From Plasmodium coatneyi (Eukaryota; Apicomplexa; Aconoidasida; Haemosporida; Plasmodiidae), in NCBI RefSeq assembly GCF_001680005.1, contig NC_033566.1, positions 744,001 to 808,000 on the forward strand: a stretch of DNA of 64,000 nucleotides. Direction: 5' to 3'. The position numbers and the translations under genes were made by a program. The notes beneath the pieces were generated by a model. That model was not told the origin of the DNA. It saw only the letters and a program-made list of their open reading frames with translations, and searched no databases. Positions 10,556 to 21,604 of the stretch are shown piece after piece; the first letter of the stretch is position 1, and each line of letters starts with the position of its first letter.

Positions 10556-13500
10556 TTAGAACCCGGACTGGTAGATGTCCACGTCCCTGTGCGCAATGGG
10601 ATCATTAGAATAACTTTTAACCAAATTCAGAGGAAAATTAAATCTGCTGTTACTGCTATATTTGTTCCTCACCGCAGCGTAGTTGTAAATTTTTTTTTTC
10701 TCCCCCCACGAATGCTCCAAGTAGTTTGAGTTTGTGCAGTGCTGCTCGACGCCTCTTAATTTCGCGTATTTCTGGGCCTTACTTTTGTCCTTTGCTCTTG
10801 TGATGGAGTAGACATCTCTAAGTGGTGGTATTCTGCTGTACCATTCCGCATCGGTTAAGGTCAACTTGTTTATTCGTTCCTTTAGCGATTCGTTTTCTTT
10901 TACAAGTGCGTCAATTTTTTTTTCTTTAATTTGGTAGTTACTCAGGGGGACGCGGCGCTCACCGCAGTGGTCACCCTCATCCGTCATGGTTCCCCTCGGT
11001 GTGGCATCCTTTTCGAACCGGAAGTTTTCGCCCAAATCAGCGTCGAATAAATCCATAATCGCCCTGTTGACCGACTCGGTCCGCATGGTCTGTTTCTTTT
11101 TGTTCAATCTTTCCTTCCCCATTGGGGGTAGGCTCCGCATCGTGGTTGTATAAGTGCTGCTTCCAGTGAAAGTGCCAGTGCCGCTCCTACGGATCGCATT
11201 TCCACCCATGTTGTTCTCTTCACCGTTTAGCGCAACTAAGGCCGTTCGCAACGAGTTTACCCTTCGTACATTAGGCCCCATCAATACATTTGTGTCAGTT
11301 TCTGTATATGCCTTTCTTCTGGGGAGGGCTTTCTTTGTGTCTAAACGATTGGTTAACTTATTAGAACATGAATCATCAAATCTGAGTAGGAAGTTCATCG
11401 CATCGGTCCTTTTCCGTTCATTTTCAATTTCCTGTAATTTCCTGTAACAGGCTTTATAAAGTATATTAGTGTTATTGTTTGAATGTTTTAATTTTTGTAT
11501 TTCTTCGCCTTTTTCTACTAATTCTTTTTTATACTCCGCTATGATGCTCTCTAGTTGCTCTATTTGCTTTTTCTTGTTTTTTTGTTCAAATGGGTAATTT
11601 GTTCTTAATCCCTTGGTGTAAGTAGGCACCCCTTTTGGAGCATACCTGTTCGTGCCGCATTGCTCTACTTCGTCTTTGTTCCCTTTCCGGTTGTTCTCTG
11701 CATTTTCATTGTATGTCTTCCCAGGGGAAGTGCTCTCCACGTGGGGGTTATCCCCTTCATCCGGGCTGCAATCCACTTGTTGGCACTTATGCGTTCCCTG
11801 GTCTTCCTGTTCCAATTTTAGCACATCTTCCACGACGTTACTGGAATTGGGTGCCTCTCCCTGTAGGTTACCCGTGGCTATGCCATCACATGGAGGAGGA
11901 TCTGTATGGTTCGAACTAGACGTATTATTGCAACCTCCTTCCTCTAAATCAGTGCTCTTGGATTTTTCCGCCGCCTCATTTTCATCTTTCCCTTCCTCTG
12001 CTTTCCTATCTGTTGCATCTTCCCTTTCACCATTTTGGGGGGCATTCCCAATGGGCAGATGGTCCTCAGTCTCTCCACCACCCCCTTCCGGGGCGTTCCC
12101 CATATTACCGCTTCTACCGCCTGGGTTTTCACTGTATAGGTGTTTTTCGCCGTCTGCGTGTTGGTCCTCGTTTTCCACTTTCGCGGCTTCTTTCAACGCG
12201 TGATACTCGAAGGAGGGCACCCGCGGACTTGCTGCCTCTCCATTCCCGGTGCCACATTCACTTTCCCCATGTGCGCGCCGTGCACCCTTCACGAACCTGA
12301 GCAGCACCGAATCTTGTATGAAGTTATACATTTGTCTAACCATATCCTCCAGGAAGGATATTTTCGCCTTGGCTGTTACCACTTCACCAGATGCAATAAA
12401 ATCATGCATACTCCTGGGGCAGTCAATCTTATAGTTGACAAAAATTTTGGACTTTAAAACGTTAATTTCTTGTCTCCCGAATGGGAGGAGAGGATCTACC
12501 ACAAACGCTTCTTTTGGGTTTTTCTGTTTCCTACAATCCGCGTGGTCATCTACTGGAATGAAAAGCCCTCCTTCCACTCCAGAACTTACTACATGCCTAA
12601 TGCTAATATGGGAACACCCAATTACTTTTTTATTGTTTAGATACGTAAAATTCAGAACCCCTGTTTCTTTGATGTTAATTAACTTATTTTTCATTTTGGC
12701 TAGCACTTTTCCATTGCACATTCGGACAGCATTTTGCACAACTACAGAAAATTTTTGTGGGTACTCCTTTATGTAAACACATTGAAGTAGCTTCTCATTT
12801 GAGTACACCCTCACTTGGGTAATTGCCCTCATAAGAATGGGCTTATATATCTTAAAGTCGATTCTAAAATACATTTTGCTGTTAACAAGGGAATCGAAAA
12901 AGATCTTTTCATTGCTGGATTCGTCTAACAGGTGGAGATTTTTACTATGTCCTGGTACATTTGTGGACAACCCTATGATTCCTTCCTCCTCCAGTTTAGG
13001 CTTATTTACATCTACGTCTTCAATCATCATACATTCTGTGGTGGTTCTTTCTTTGGAGGAGTACTTTAATGAGCATGTATCTTCTGTATGCACACCACTT
13101 GTTCTCTCTAGCGAATTGGTGATTCGTTTGTTGTTTGGGGGGGTGTCTTCTCCATGCTGAGGTGATTCTAATGCGCAGTTCCAGATGGGCATTCCAGAAA
13201 CTCCCTCTTCTAAGCCCCCCTCTTTGGATTTTTCCCCCTGGCTGCTTCCGCTTAGAAGCATTTTTTGCATCCCCAAGTGGCGTCTCCCCTTTTGTTGGTA
13301 AGTTGTGTACGTTCCTTTTCTCAGGGCAATTTCTCTAGTCATCGATTTGGAATTCCCAGTGGGGTGAAAAATATCCCTTATTTGTTCTTGCCCCATTGGT
13401 GTGTTTTTCTCTTCAATTCTTTTCCCCCCATGGGTGTAACCTCCACTTGCAATCACACTAACGGATGCGATCTCAGAAGTGATGTAGGATCGGACAAAAG

Positions 13501-14662
13501 ATTCCTTTTTTGTCTTTCCCATGGAAGGGGTCATCTGTAACAGCCCTCCTAAGTTTTCCTTCCTGTGAACGCTTTTCTCTTTCATCTTTTTAGAACTTTT
13601 TTCCAGTTGCCCTTTTCCGCTTTTGTCTGACCTCATTTTGTCGTCTACAGGAAGTGTTGCCAATTTGTGTACGCACATAATTCCTTTTTCGGCTGATAGC
13701 TTGCTGGAAATGATTTTCTCGTTGACCTGTTCATGCAGAGTGCACCCCTTTAATCTGTCTTCCCTTTTGTACTTCCAAAGATCTATGCTCGTTTGTTTCT
13801 TTTTGTACACTTTGCCGCTAACCGAAGGGGTGGTGTCCCATTTGTGCGTATACCTTTGTGCGGGTTCATGATCCAAAGACCTACAACTTTCAGGAGTCCA
13901 TTTCTCATTTTTAACGTTATATGTTCTTTTGGCATTACCCATTTTTGCTAATTTGTGCAGGTTATTTTTTCTCGCATGAAAGGTTAACAAGCTGCCAGTG
14001 GGGGTTACTCCATCATTGGGTAAAGGGAGTGCTTTTTTTTTTTTTTTTTCTTTTTCATTTGATGTTTTATCATTCAATGCATTGCCATTTGCATTTCTAC
14101 TTACCACATTTTGGGCGAAACTACCGCATTCGTCTAAATTCTTGGCGTCTTCACTGTTTGTTAGCATTGGGAGCGCACCATTTATAGGAGCCTCAACCCC
14201 ATCGTGTGGTCTATCACTCAAGTTCGTCTCTACTCCATCGTGGCTGCTGTTCCAATTGATGTGTCTCAGTTCCCTGCTAAATAAAAACGCACCTTTCTTC
14301 TTCCTAAAACTGCTAGTATCATACCAGGAATTTTTTGACACCCTCTCGAAGCATTCATTAGTATTATCTTTAACATGATATGTTGGTACGTTAAAATATT
14401 TCGGTTTTATTTCGTACCTGCTGAACAGGTTCTTCCTCCAAAATGCGTTTGTACACAGGTGTTCCTCGGGCGCGCTCAGCTGGTTTTTTCTGTACAGTCC
14501 ATGCATGTTTCGTCCCGCCCCGCGGTTGCCGCTACTTCGTCTGCCTTGTCTGTCTCTACTTTGTCTGTTTTCCTCCTCGTTCTTATTCACACTCGTCGAA
14601 GTTTTAACAAAAACAAAAGGGAACTTCAAAATTGGGAATAGACAACCGATAAGGGGGTACAT
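10556..14662 (-). CDS. Large low-complexity protein with C-terminal coiled coils, unknown function
   Basis: Continuous 1368-residue frame from an ATG at 14662. I do not recognise the gene. The first 20 residues are hydrophobic (PLIGCLFPILKFPFVFV), compatible with a signal peptide or anchor, though not a strong one. Residues about 40-580 are polar and lysine-rich without repeats. A more ordered region at about 585-760 has alternating hydrophobic strands (MYFRIDFKIYKPILMRAIT, then VRVYSNEKLLQCVYI, then GVLNFTYLNNKKVIGC) and may be a beta-sandwich such as a C2-like fold, but I cannot prove that. Residues about 840-1010 are acidic and Gly/Asn-rich. Heptad-like coiled coils follow near 1020-1095 (IEQLESIIAEYKKELVEKGE) and 1245-1270 (IDALVKENESLKERINKL). 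The coiled coils suggest a structural or scaffold role; this is inference. Coding on this strand is favoured over the many antisense frames by length and amino-acid bias. Confidence 0.85.
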   Translation of the reverse strand: MYPLIGCLFPILKFPFVFVKTSTSVNKNEEENRQSRDRQGRRSSGNRGAGRNMHGLYRKNQLSAPEEHLCTNAFWRKNLFSRYEIKPKYFNVPTYHVKDNTNECFERVSKNSWYDTSSFRKKKGAFLFSRELRHINWNSSHDGVETNLSDRPHDGVEAPINGALPMLTNSEDAKNLDECGSFAQNVVSRNANGNALNDKTSNEKEKKKKKALPLPNDGVTPTGSLLTFHARKNNLHKLAKMGNAKRTYNVKNEKWTPESCRSLDHEPAQRYTHKWDTTPSVSGKVYKKKQTSIDLWKYKREDRLKGCTLHEQVNEKIISSKLSAEKGIMCVHKLATLPVDDKMRSDKSGKGQLEKSSKKMKEKSVHRKENLGGLLQMTPSMGKTKKESFVRSYITSEIASVSVIASGGYTHGGKRIEEKNTPMGQEQIRDIFHPTGNSKSMTREIALRKGTYTTYQQKGRRHLGMQKMLLSGSSQGEKSKEGGLEEGVSGMPIWNCALESPQHGEDTPPNNKRITNSLERTSGVHTEDTCSLKYSSKERTTTECMMIEDVDVNKPKLEEEGIIGLSTNVPGHSKNLHLLDESSNEKIFFDSLVNSKMYFRIDFKIYKPILMRAITQVRVYSNEKLLQCVYIKEYPQKFSVVVQNAVRMCNGKVLAKMKNKLINIKETGVLNFTYLNNKKVIGCSHISIRHVVSSGVEGGLFIPVDDHADCRKQKNPKEAFVVDPLLPFGRQEINVLKSKIFVNYKIDCPRSMHDFIASGEVVTAKAKISFLEDMVRQMYNFIQDSVLLRFVKGARRAHGESECGTGNGEAASPRVPSFEYHALKEAAKVENEDQHADGEKHLYSENPGGRSGNMGNAPEGGGGETEDHLPIGNAPQNGEREDATDRKAEEGKDENEAAEKSKSTDLEEGGCNNTSSSNHTDPPPCDGIATGNLQGEAPNSSNVVEDVLKLEQEDQGTHKCQQVDCSPDEGDNPHVESTSPGKTYNENAENNRKGNKDEVEQCGTNRYAPKGVPTYTKGLRTNYPFEQKNKKKQIEQLESIIAEYKKELVEKGEEIQKLKHSNNNTNILYKACYRKLQEIENERKRTDAMNFLLRFDDSCSNKLTNRLDTKKALPRRKAYTETDTNVLMGPNVRRVNSLRTALVALNGEENNMGGNAIRRSGTGTFTGSSTYTTTMRSLPPMGKERLNKKKQTMRTESVNRAIMDLFDADLGENFRFEKDATPRGTMTDEGDHCGERRVPLSNYQIKEKKIDALVKENESLKERINKLTLTDAEWYSRIPPLRDVYSITRAKDKSKAQKYAKLRGVEQHCTNSNYLEHSWGEKKKIYNYAAVRNKYSSNSRFNFPLNLVKSYSNDPIAHRDVDIYQSGF

Positions 14663-15821
14663 GTACTATCTTAAAGGTCATAACTGGAAGGATTACCAAT
14701 GGGGCCCCTACCTTTGCTAAATTTTAACAGTGTAGTTAACCACATATGTGGGTCACCCATGTAGAGGGTCATATGCTTTCCCTATACAATGACGTAAATT
14801 TTTTTTCTTTTTGTAAAACTTGTTTTGCGAGGAGGTAGATCAAGTTGACAAATTTAAAAATTACTCTTCGCAGCAAGTGCGTACAAAATGTGCATTCCAC
14901 GTGGGTATCAACAAGTGTCCACACGTGAGTCAACATATGCGCAGCTACGTAATAGTATGGACACAACTATGTGTACGCGTATACACACATTGGACACCCA
15001 GCAGGGATAAAAATTTAGCACAAAATGGAAACCACAGAAAGACAAAAAAGAGTAACATCCGCGGGAATATATTCCCCGAATTTTTACAATCAAAAATGTA
15101 CACACGAAGATGACAAAATTTACTCTACATCGTCTTCGGAATAAGCCAAGTGGAGCGAAAATGTTGTAGCTGCTAAGCAACGCAAGGTATTTTTTTTTTT
15201 TTTTTTATCCTAAAAGTACGATAATTTTACTTTCTACAAAAGGGGCAAATTAATGCGGAGATTTATGTGCACATATCGTTTTGTCCAATTGGACAGAGTT
15301 TAAAAAAAAAAAAAATATATACATATATATATTCACATATACACATGTACATAAACATAAGGGGAACTTGTTTTGAATGTTCCCGCGGACATGTGTACGC
15401 GCTCATATGAAAGAATTTGTCCATTTTGGACAAGCCCTATGTGCAACTACGACACGCACATTGTGACATTGCAACTGTGCGTACAGCATGCGCGTAAAAA
15501 GGTTAGTCTACACGAGTAGTCCTTTTTTTAAAAAATTGCAAAAGGGTAGAAATCACATCGTTTTTTTTTCTTCACCACTGGGGAATGCAATTTCGCGCGT
15601 AAATTATTTCTGCGCAGCGCGAAAAGGCGCCCGGGGGGAATGCGCAAATAGCACCAAAAAAACAAAAAAAAATATATATTAAAATATATATTAAAATAAA
15701 GAACGAAAAAAAGGAACTCCCCCAATAGGGGTGCCCGAATGGGGAAAAAAGAAGGCTCCCGCGTGCTGTGGTTAGAACGGTGATGTTTTATGGACCCCCT
15801 TTATCCGCCCCCCACCCAGTG
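14663..15821. other. Intergenic region upstream of the 1368-residue gene
   Basis: Both neighbours are on the minus strand, so this should hold the 3' UTR of the RWD gene and the promoter of the large gene. It contains an AT microsatellite near 15313-15345, a T tract near 15190-15206, and the duplicated motif aaaatatatatt near 15667-15695. No gene is supported. Confidence 0.55.
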
Positions 15822-17021
15822 TCATTTCTTCTTTTTCTTCTTCTTATTTTTGTCCTTGCTATTGCTGTCGGTGTCCTTTCCCCCCTCATTCGTTGATCGC
15901 TTCTCCCCGGTGTGGTAAATCTTCATGCTTGTTAAGAACAAATCGCGTAAGCCGCATTCGGTGCATATATTAGACAGGGTGCTCATCCCTTTTGGATCGA
16001 GCTCGTACATGGTCCTTGGAAGAACTCGCGCATCATCCAAGTCCTCATACTCCTTCAAGACAATATCATCCATGCCCCTACAGTCGAAATGCTTCCATCT
16101 CAGTTTATTCAAACTGTTAATATAAAAATCGACCTCTTCCTTGGGACCTTCACATATTATTATACCGGGGTACCCTATTTTTGAGTATCCCCCAATTTTT
16201 AAATCTCTCGCCCATTTAATTATGTAGGTTCTTTTTACTAAACTAAGAATATGGTGCGAGTAACACAGGCGTCTAGCTAACACCCTTCTGTGGTGAGAAT
16301 AAGTCATTCCGCTGCAATATGGAAATGGTATGTGGTCTTTGATAAGTTGGTCTTCGGATGGATCAAATGCTCCTTCCTCTACGACGATTTCTTCCTTTTC
16401 TTCTGATGAGGAATAACTGTGATCCACGGAAGTCTTCTCCCTGTTTTGTATATTTTCCACCAACTCGTTAATTCGGTAAATGATACTTAAAATGCTGTTT
16501 TCATGCGCTATATAATTTGGCATATCTTTGTACACTTCCTGGTTGACATAATTGTTCATGTCTGCAGTGAAATTTTTTACATTTATATCAACGAGTAAAA
16601 ACGATTTCAGAGGATAATCTTTGGGTAACTCGAAAGTTAAATTTATCACATTGTCACTGATATTTTCATCATTCAATTGCATGTGTATTATTGTGTCCCT
16701 CTTTTCGTCATTCTCATTTTGAATGGCTAGCTCTCTGTCCCGCACATAAATCAGTTTTAACGCCTCCAGTTCTTTTTTTTGCAACTCTTCACACTCAATT
16801 AGTACTTTATCTCTTTCAACATTTCGCTTAATTTCATGTGGTTCACAATCTGCTCTTCCTTTTCTTCCTTCCACCTTTGTAATATACCCTTCTCCCGATT
16901 TTTTTATGTTTTCCTTCTTATCCCGTGCCTTGCAATGGGTACCTACTTCCCCGGCGTTACTCTTCCGTGGGTTTCCTTCATCCAGTACTTGGCTAGGATT
17001 TTTTTTGTTGTTATGCAACAT
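15822..17021 (-). CDS. RWD domain protein, RWDD2-like
   Basis: 399 residues if translation starts at the ATG at 17021 (MLHNNKK). The frame stays open a further 15 codons upstream but without another ATG. After about 75 polar residues, an RWD domain is visible at about 80-210: the helix ELEALKLIYVRDRELAI, the strands INLTFELPKDYPLKSFLLVD, and the C-terminal helix SILSIIYRINELVENI. RWD domains are UBC-like protein-binding folds. The second half (about 225-360) contains YSHHILSLVKRTYIIKWARD, then GYPGIIICEGPKEEVDFYI and LNKLRWKHFDCRG, which match the conserved C-terminal domain (DUF1115) of animal RWDD2A/B proteins. The biochemical function of that family is not established. The C-terminus is a polylysine tail. 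Length and domain order fit RWDD2 with a Plasmodium acidic insert (SSSEEKEEIVVEEG). Confidence 0.85.
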   Translation of the reverse strand: MLHNNKKNPSQVLDEGNPRKSNAGEVGTHCKARDKKENIKKSGEGYITKVEGRKGRADCEPHEIKRNVERDKVLIECEELQKKELEALKLIYVRDRELAIQNENDEKRDTIIHMQLNDENISDNVINLTFELPKDYPLKSFLLVDINVKNFTADMNNYVNQEVYKDMPNYIAHENSILSIIYRINELVENIQNREKTSVDHSYSSSEEKEEIVVEEGAFDPSEDQLIKDHIPFPYCSGMTYSHHRRVLARRLCYSHHILSLVKRTYIIKWARDLKIGGYSKIGYPGIIICEGPKEEVDFYINSLNKLRWKHFDCRGMDDIVLKEYEDLDDARVLPRTMYELDPKGMSTLSNICTECGLRDLFLTSMKIYHTGEKRSTNEGGKDTDSNSKDKNKKKKKKK

Positions 17022-18100
17022 AGTACCAAAGGGGGGCCCAAACGCTTCAAGCGCAAAAGGGAACAAACTAATAGAAGGATTGCTCTTTTCCTTCTGGCCT
17101 GTTCTGCAGTCGGTATGTCATTGCGAGTAATAGCTGATTCACCGCAATTGCTCAGAAAAAAAAAAAAGCTAGATTGCCTGAACGGTTCACAATTTTTCGT
17201 ATATCACAACGACTTTTTTTTTTTTCTTCGTGGGATAATTTTTGGCTAATTAGAAGAATCTCCTTTGATCTACGTGTGCGTCTCGCACGCCATACTATTA
17301 CGAATAGACGTTACAGGGGAAAAGTAAAAATGGTAAAATGTTCCCTTCATTACTACAGCTTTGCAGGGTATTCTGGACTGTGTGAACCCGCGACAATGCT
17401 TAGTTCTCCCTCGATAAGCAGTTAAAAGGGGAAAAAATAATCATGCATACGTAAAAGAAGTAGGGAGGAAAGCAAATATACACCGCACCTACAATACCTA
17501 TGAAAATCGATTCGATGTTAAAAGTAGTTTTTCCTTTAATTTGTTCAAATGCAGTAAATGCAAAACGCGTCAGCTCATGTCCGTGGTTCCCACTACAACC
17601 TTAATTATAACTCTCCCTTTTTGCACACACTTTTTTAACCCATTATACTAAGCGGCATTATGCGCACGGAAGAATGATTACCAAATTGGGAACCCACCTT
17701 TATGCAGGAAAAAGGGGCAACTAATTCAACCAAAAATACAGACATTTGGCGCTTATCCTTTAAGCGCAGATTGACTACGTAGCTCGCGTATCACATATAC
17801 GGTTACTTTAGCAACATACAATTTGAAAACTGTTACACATGTTTTACTCTCTGAAGACCAAAATTTTTACAATTAAAGGACTTATGACAGTCGTTAAAAT
17901 TTGTCATTTTTTTCCGTTTTTTAAGCAGCCTTTTTCGGTCTATACAGACGTACTAGGTTTTGAAACAAAAAAAAATAAAAAGACTAAAAAAAAAATTAAG
18001 TCCCAGCAATATGCCGGGTCGAATAAAGTTAATGGCACGAAAAAAAAATGTCTCACGCAGGTTGGCGGTGGAAAGAGTGGATAAAGGCGAAAACAAGTCA
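17022..18100. other. Intergenic region between RWD gene and SF3B5
   Basis: About 1.1 kb separates two minus-strand genes and probably contains the RWD gene promoter and the SF3B5 3' UTR. Homopolymer tracts occur near 17157-17167, 17214-17225 and 17968-17996. No gene is supported. Confidence 0.55.
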
Positions 18101-18766
18101 TCACTGCTTCGACTCCTTTTTTGGCTTTGGAACAACGGGAAGTGACATATTCTGCGGAAAAAAAAAAAAAAAAGAAGCAATATGATATCACATCAACAAT
18201 GAAGGAGAAATGTCCAGTTAGGGATCAACAAAAATGGATTAGAATGTATCTTTAAATGGACCTACCTGTAGACAGCGATATCTTATTTTGGCGATTGGTT
18301 CATTCTCTACAATGGCGAAATAGGCTAATCTGAGAGGAAATTAAAAAAAAAAATGGCATTAATAAGTATTTTCATCTTTTGACACTAAATGGATGGGCGA
18401 ACTGTGCAAGGGCAAGGCCCTCATTACGTATGTTCCACGTGCACAACCCATTTGATTGTCTCTCTCTTAAAGTACCTCGAATAATGTCCTACGTGGGATG
18501 CCAACGTATCCCTGTGGATGTTTGTTAACCATTCCCTAAATTAAAAAATAAAATAACGTAACATATGTGTATAATTTTCGCTTTGCCCACACTGCGTGTG
18601 AGGGGTTTCTCTTTCTGTGTCATTCCTCCCTGCCAGTGTGTTGCGTCGGTTCGCTCAGCTGCTCGTCAACATACCATCTAGTCGTGTCGGAGTGTCCAGA
18701 GCCCTGGTACTTGCTCTGCAAGTGTTCCAACTGTGCGTGGATGTTAAATCGGTCAAATGCAGACAT
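18101..18766 (-). CDS. SF3B5: Splicing factor 3B subunit 5 (SF3b10), 4 exons
   Basis: SF3B5 is the small subunit of the U2 snRNP SF3b complex, which holds the branch-site helix in the nuclear spliceosome. The gene is hidden in four short exons: 18766-18675, 18535-18476, 18329-18266 and 18151-18101. Introns have donors GTATGT, GTACTT and GTAGGT, and acceptors TTTAG, CTCAG and CCGCAG. All junctions are in frame and give 88 residues, against 86 in human. Diagnostic blocks are FNIHAQLEHLQSKYQGSGHS, a junction that restores TTRWEWL, then NIHRDTLASHVGHYSR, LAYFAIVENEPIAKIRYR, and a short Pro/Lys-rich tail. The order and spacing match the whole family, so the exon model is strongly supported. It starts 6.8 kb from, and divergent to, the FCP1-like gene. 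Confidence 0.95.
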
Positions 18767-21568
18767 TTTGTTATACTCCTCGTGGAGCTTACGTCTTCCA
18801 ATTGGGGAAAAAATTAGCTGTTGTTTCGCCCTTTAGTCTGGAGTGAATTTCAATATGATGGAAAGCCTTTAAGGCGAAGATGGTGGCTGTTTCTTTTACG
18901 TCACGCATGTATAAATGTAAGGACTCTCTAATTGTTTTCCGTCCGTTTGGGTTAATTCAGCAGAAGGTAGCCTTCTCGAAATGCCGTTGGGATGGCAACT
19001 ACCGTTTTGTAAAAAAAAATTCACAGAAAGGGCAACCCTCTTTCGGTATTTTGATTAACGAGCATACAAAAATAATCCCCTATTTGTGGTTAAAAGTAAA
19101 ATATAAACCACACGGTGTGCCCTTCCGTTTTGGTAATTTCCCAAATTGACAAAATGCTACATTCGTAAAGATGTTTCAAATGCGTATGCTTGCGAATGCT
19201 ACTATAAAATTTACCTTGGCTGTCGCCTTTTAAAGGAAGCGTTTTGAAACTTCACGCATCCACATATAATTGTCAAAAATGAATGAAAATAGTGACGCGA
19301 AAAAACGCTCATGAGGGCTTTTTTCCAAAAGTATTTTTTGAAAATATAAAATAAAAAATTACGAATAAAGAAACGGCAAAGGAAAACCATATAATAAATT
19401 AGCCCCCAATAGAGCAACCTTACATAAATAATTTTTTTATCTTTTCCATTTCACCTGTGCCGTAAAATTGGAGTTTCACACCTGCTGCTATAATGCATAC
19501 GAATGGGCAGCCTATCGCGTCATATTTTTCCCTATGGCAAGGCAACACTATCCCATTTCTTTAATTAACAGAAATGTGAAAGAAATAAATTCGCTTTTTT
19601 GACGAACAAGAAGAACACAATAATAATGTCTCCGTGCCTCCTTCTTAAAAAGCCTTTGTAGAAATTTTCCTTTTCCCCTTTTCTGTATAACCTTTTTGTA
19701 TGTTATACTAAAGGGGGGGTTGCTGTCCCCCCGCCGATGTGTGTCCATAAGTCGAACACCCTACGTCCGCCGCGGGCCGTCGCTTACCAGCAACGATGAT
19801 AAAATCGACGGGTGTACTCTTTAAAACTGTCTCATTAGGGTTGAGTAAAAACGGTCAGATATGACTTTTTCCCAACGATTGGCAACGGAGAGCATCACTT
19901 CGATGAATGTTTTCTTTTTCTTTTTTCATACATTGTTCTAGCCACGATGATGTTTCCTCTCTGGCAGCATCGATTCACGTGGGGTGGGTGTTCTCATATA
20001 GTTGCGCGTGAGAAAAATTGCCATCAAATGGACATACATAATAACATATGGTAGTACACGTGCTTATGCGCTTCACTGCATTATGAGATAAAATATGAAA
20101 AAAGAAAAATAAAAGAAAGGCGAACACTGCCGTATGGTTTAAATTTGCCCCAAATGGACAATAAAAAAAGAGGAAGAAAATGGCACCTGATCGTAGACAA
20201 AGAGTAGCAGAACAAAAAGCGTGCTTGTGCAATAACGAGCAAGATCATTTTATATGTTATAATTCATCTATCAGTGGACTTTGCAAATGTTGCCTCGTTT
20301 GACACAAAAGGATACAGTTTTGCTAAAAATGGTTCAGCAAAAAGGGGGTCTGGTCTATGACGTCACGAAAAAGGGGCACTTTTTCTTCCTTATATTGCCC
20401 CATTGGGTAAAGCGAACGTAAAAAAAAAGGGGCCATTTTTTTTGCCCATGGGCATATCACCGGTACAATGTAGCTCATACGTACATATACATATTAAACG
20501 GAATACATCCTTGCTTATATGCGCTACATGTATATTCGCAATGTACTAATACAAATTATGCGTACGTATTTGCGTATGGCGTAACATACAATCGAGTGAG
20601 CATTTTTGCCATCCCTACGATTAAATAATCCTATAAAATTCCTCCCCTACTCCGCCTGCCGCGAAGTCCCTCATTATAGGTATATATTCATTATGCGTCA
20701 TGTATTTATTTGCACGTACGTACTGGCCGCTATCCGTAAGAAGGCCTCTTTTTTTTTTAAGCGTGCTTACTCATCACGCGGATGAACGATGACGCCATGT
20801 AGCACGTGAGCCATATATTATACATAAAATATGTGCCGTAAAAATATATATATATGTAAATATAATATGTAGGAGTACCCCTTTTTTTTTTTTATCTTCC
20901 TTTCGTACGTAACAAAATTGGTATATAAAAATGGTACCACTATGCCCCCTCATATGCGTTCAAATTTTGTAGTTCGTATGGCACAAATTTTTTTTTTTTT
21001 CAAATCCTCTGACAAATTATATATGGCGCAAATTTTTTGTATAATTTTATATATATATTTTTTTTTTTTTTCATCTTTCTTTTATTTTTTCATTTATTTG
21101 CGCCCCTCAAGTTAATCCCCTTTTCTGTTCAACAAAGTAGGCCATTTTTAGCTGTGTCATTTTTTCGTCGCACGGGTAAATTGCCACGCGGCTATTTACA
21201 TAATATTATATTTTGGTATGTATGGTATGTGCTATGATATGTTTACGAATTTATATACTTCATTCGTATGCAAATTCGTATGACCAACGGTATATATTAG
21301 CCAACCCAATTTCCTGCACTTATCCTTCTTTGCGTTTTTATATTTTTATTTTATGTATGATTTTTCAAACCAGCATATAATAATCAGCGCAGCGTACCAG
21401 CAATAGTATAAATACGAAAAACGAGTAGCATTAATATAACATAGTGTTATATCCTGTCATTCGCTGCGCCATCCAGCGGGACCAATCGTCGTACCGCGAT
21501 TATATCACAATATTTTTTTACTCCTGGATTTTCTTCATTTCTTATTAAAGGAAAAAAAAAAAACCCAA

Positions 21569-21569
<1 letters not shown>

Positions 21570-21603
<34 letters not shown>
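21570..21603. repeat. Poly(A) run, 34 bp
   Basis: An uninterrupted run of A on the plus strand, preceded by shorter A runs and followed at 21655-21673 by a long T run. Such dA:dT tracts exclude nucleosomes and are common in Plasmodium intergenic DNA. Confidence 0.9.

Positions 21604-21604
<1 letters not shown>

Noticed and set aside
11652..12203. 183-codon plus-strand frame inside the 1368-residue gene
   Set aside because: Antisense shadow over Gly/Glu/Asn-rich coding sequence, giving Ser/Pro/Phe-rich translation.
18880..19149. 89-codon plus-strand ATG frame next to SF3B5
   Set aside because: It lies only 114 bp from the SF3B5 start, in its likely 5' UTR, with no recognizable domain or supporting splice signals.
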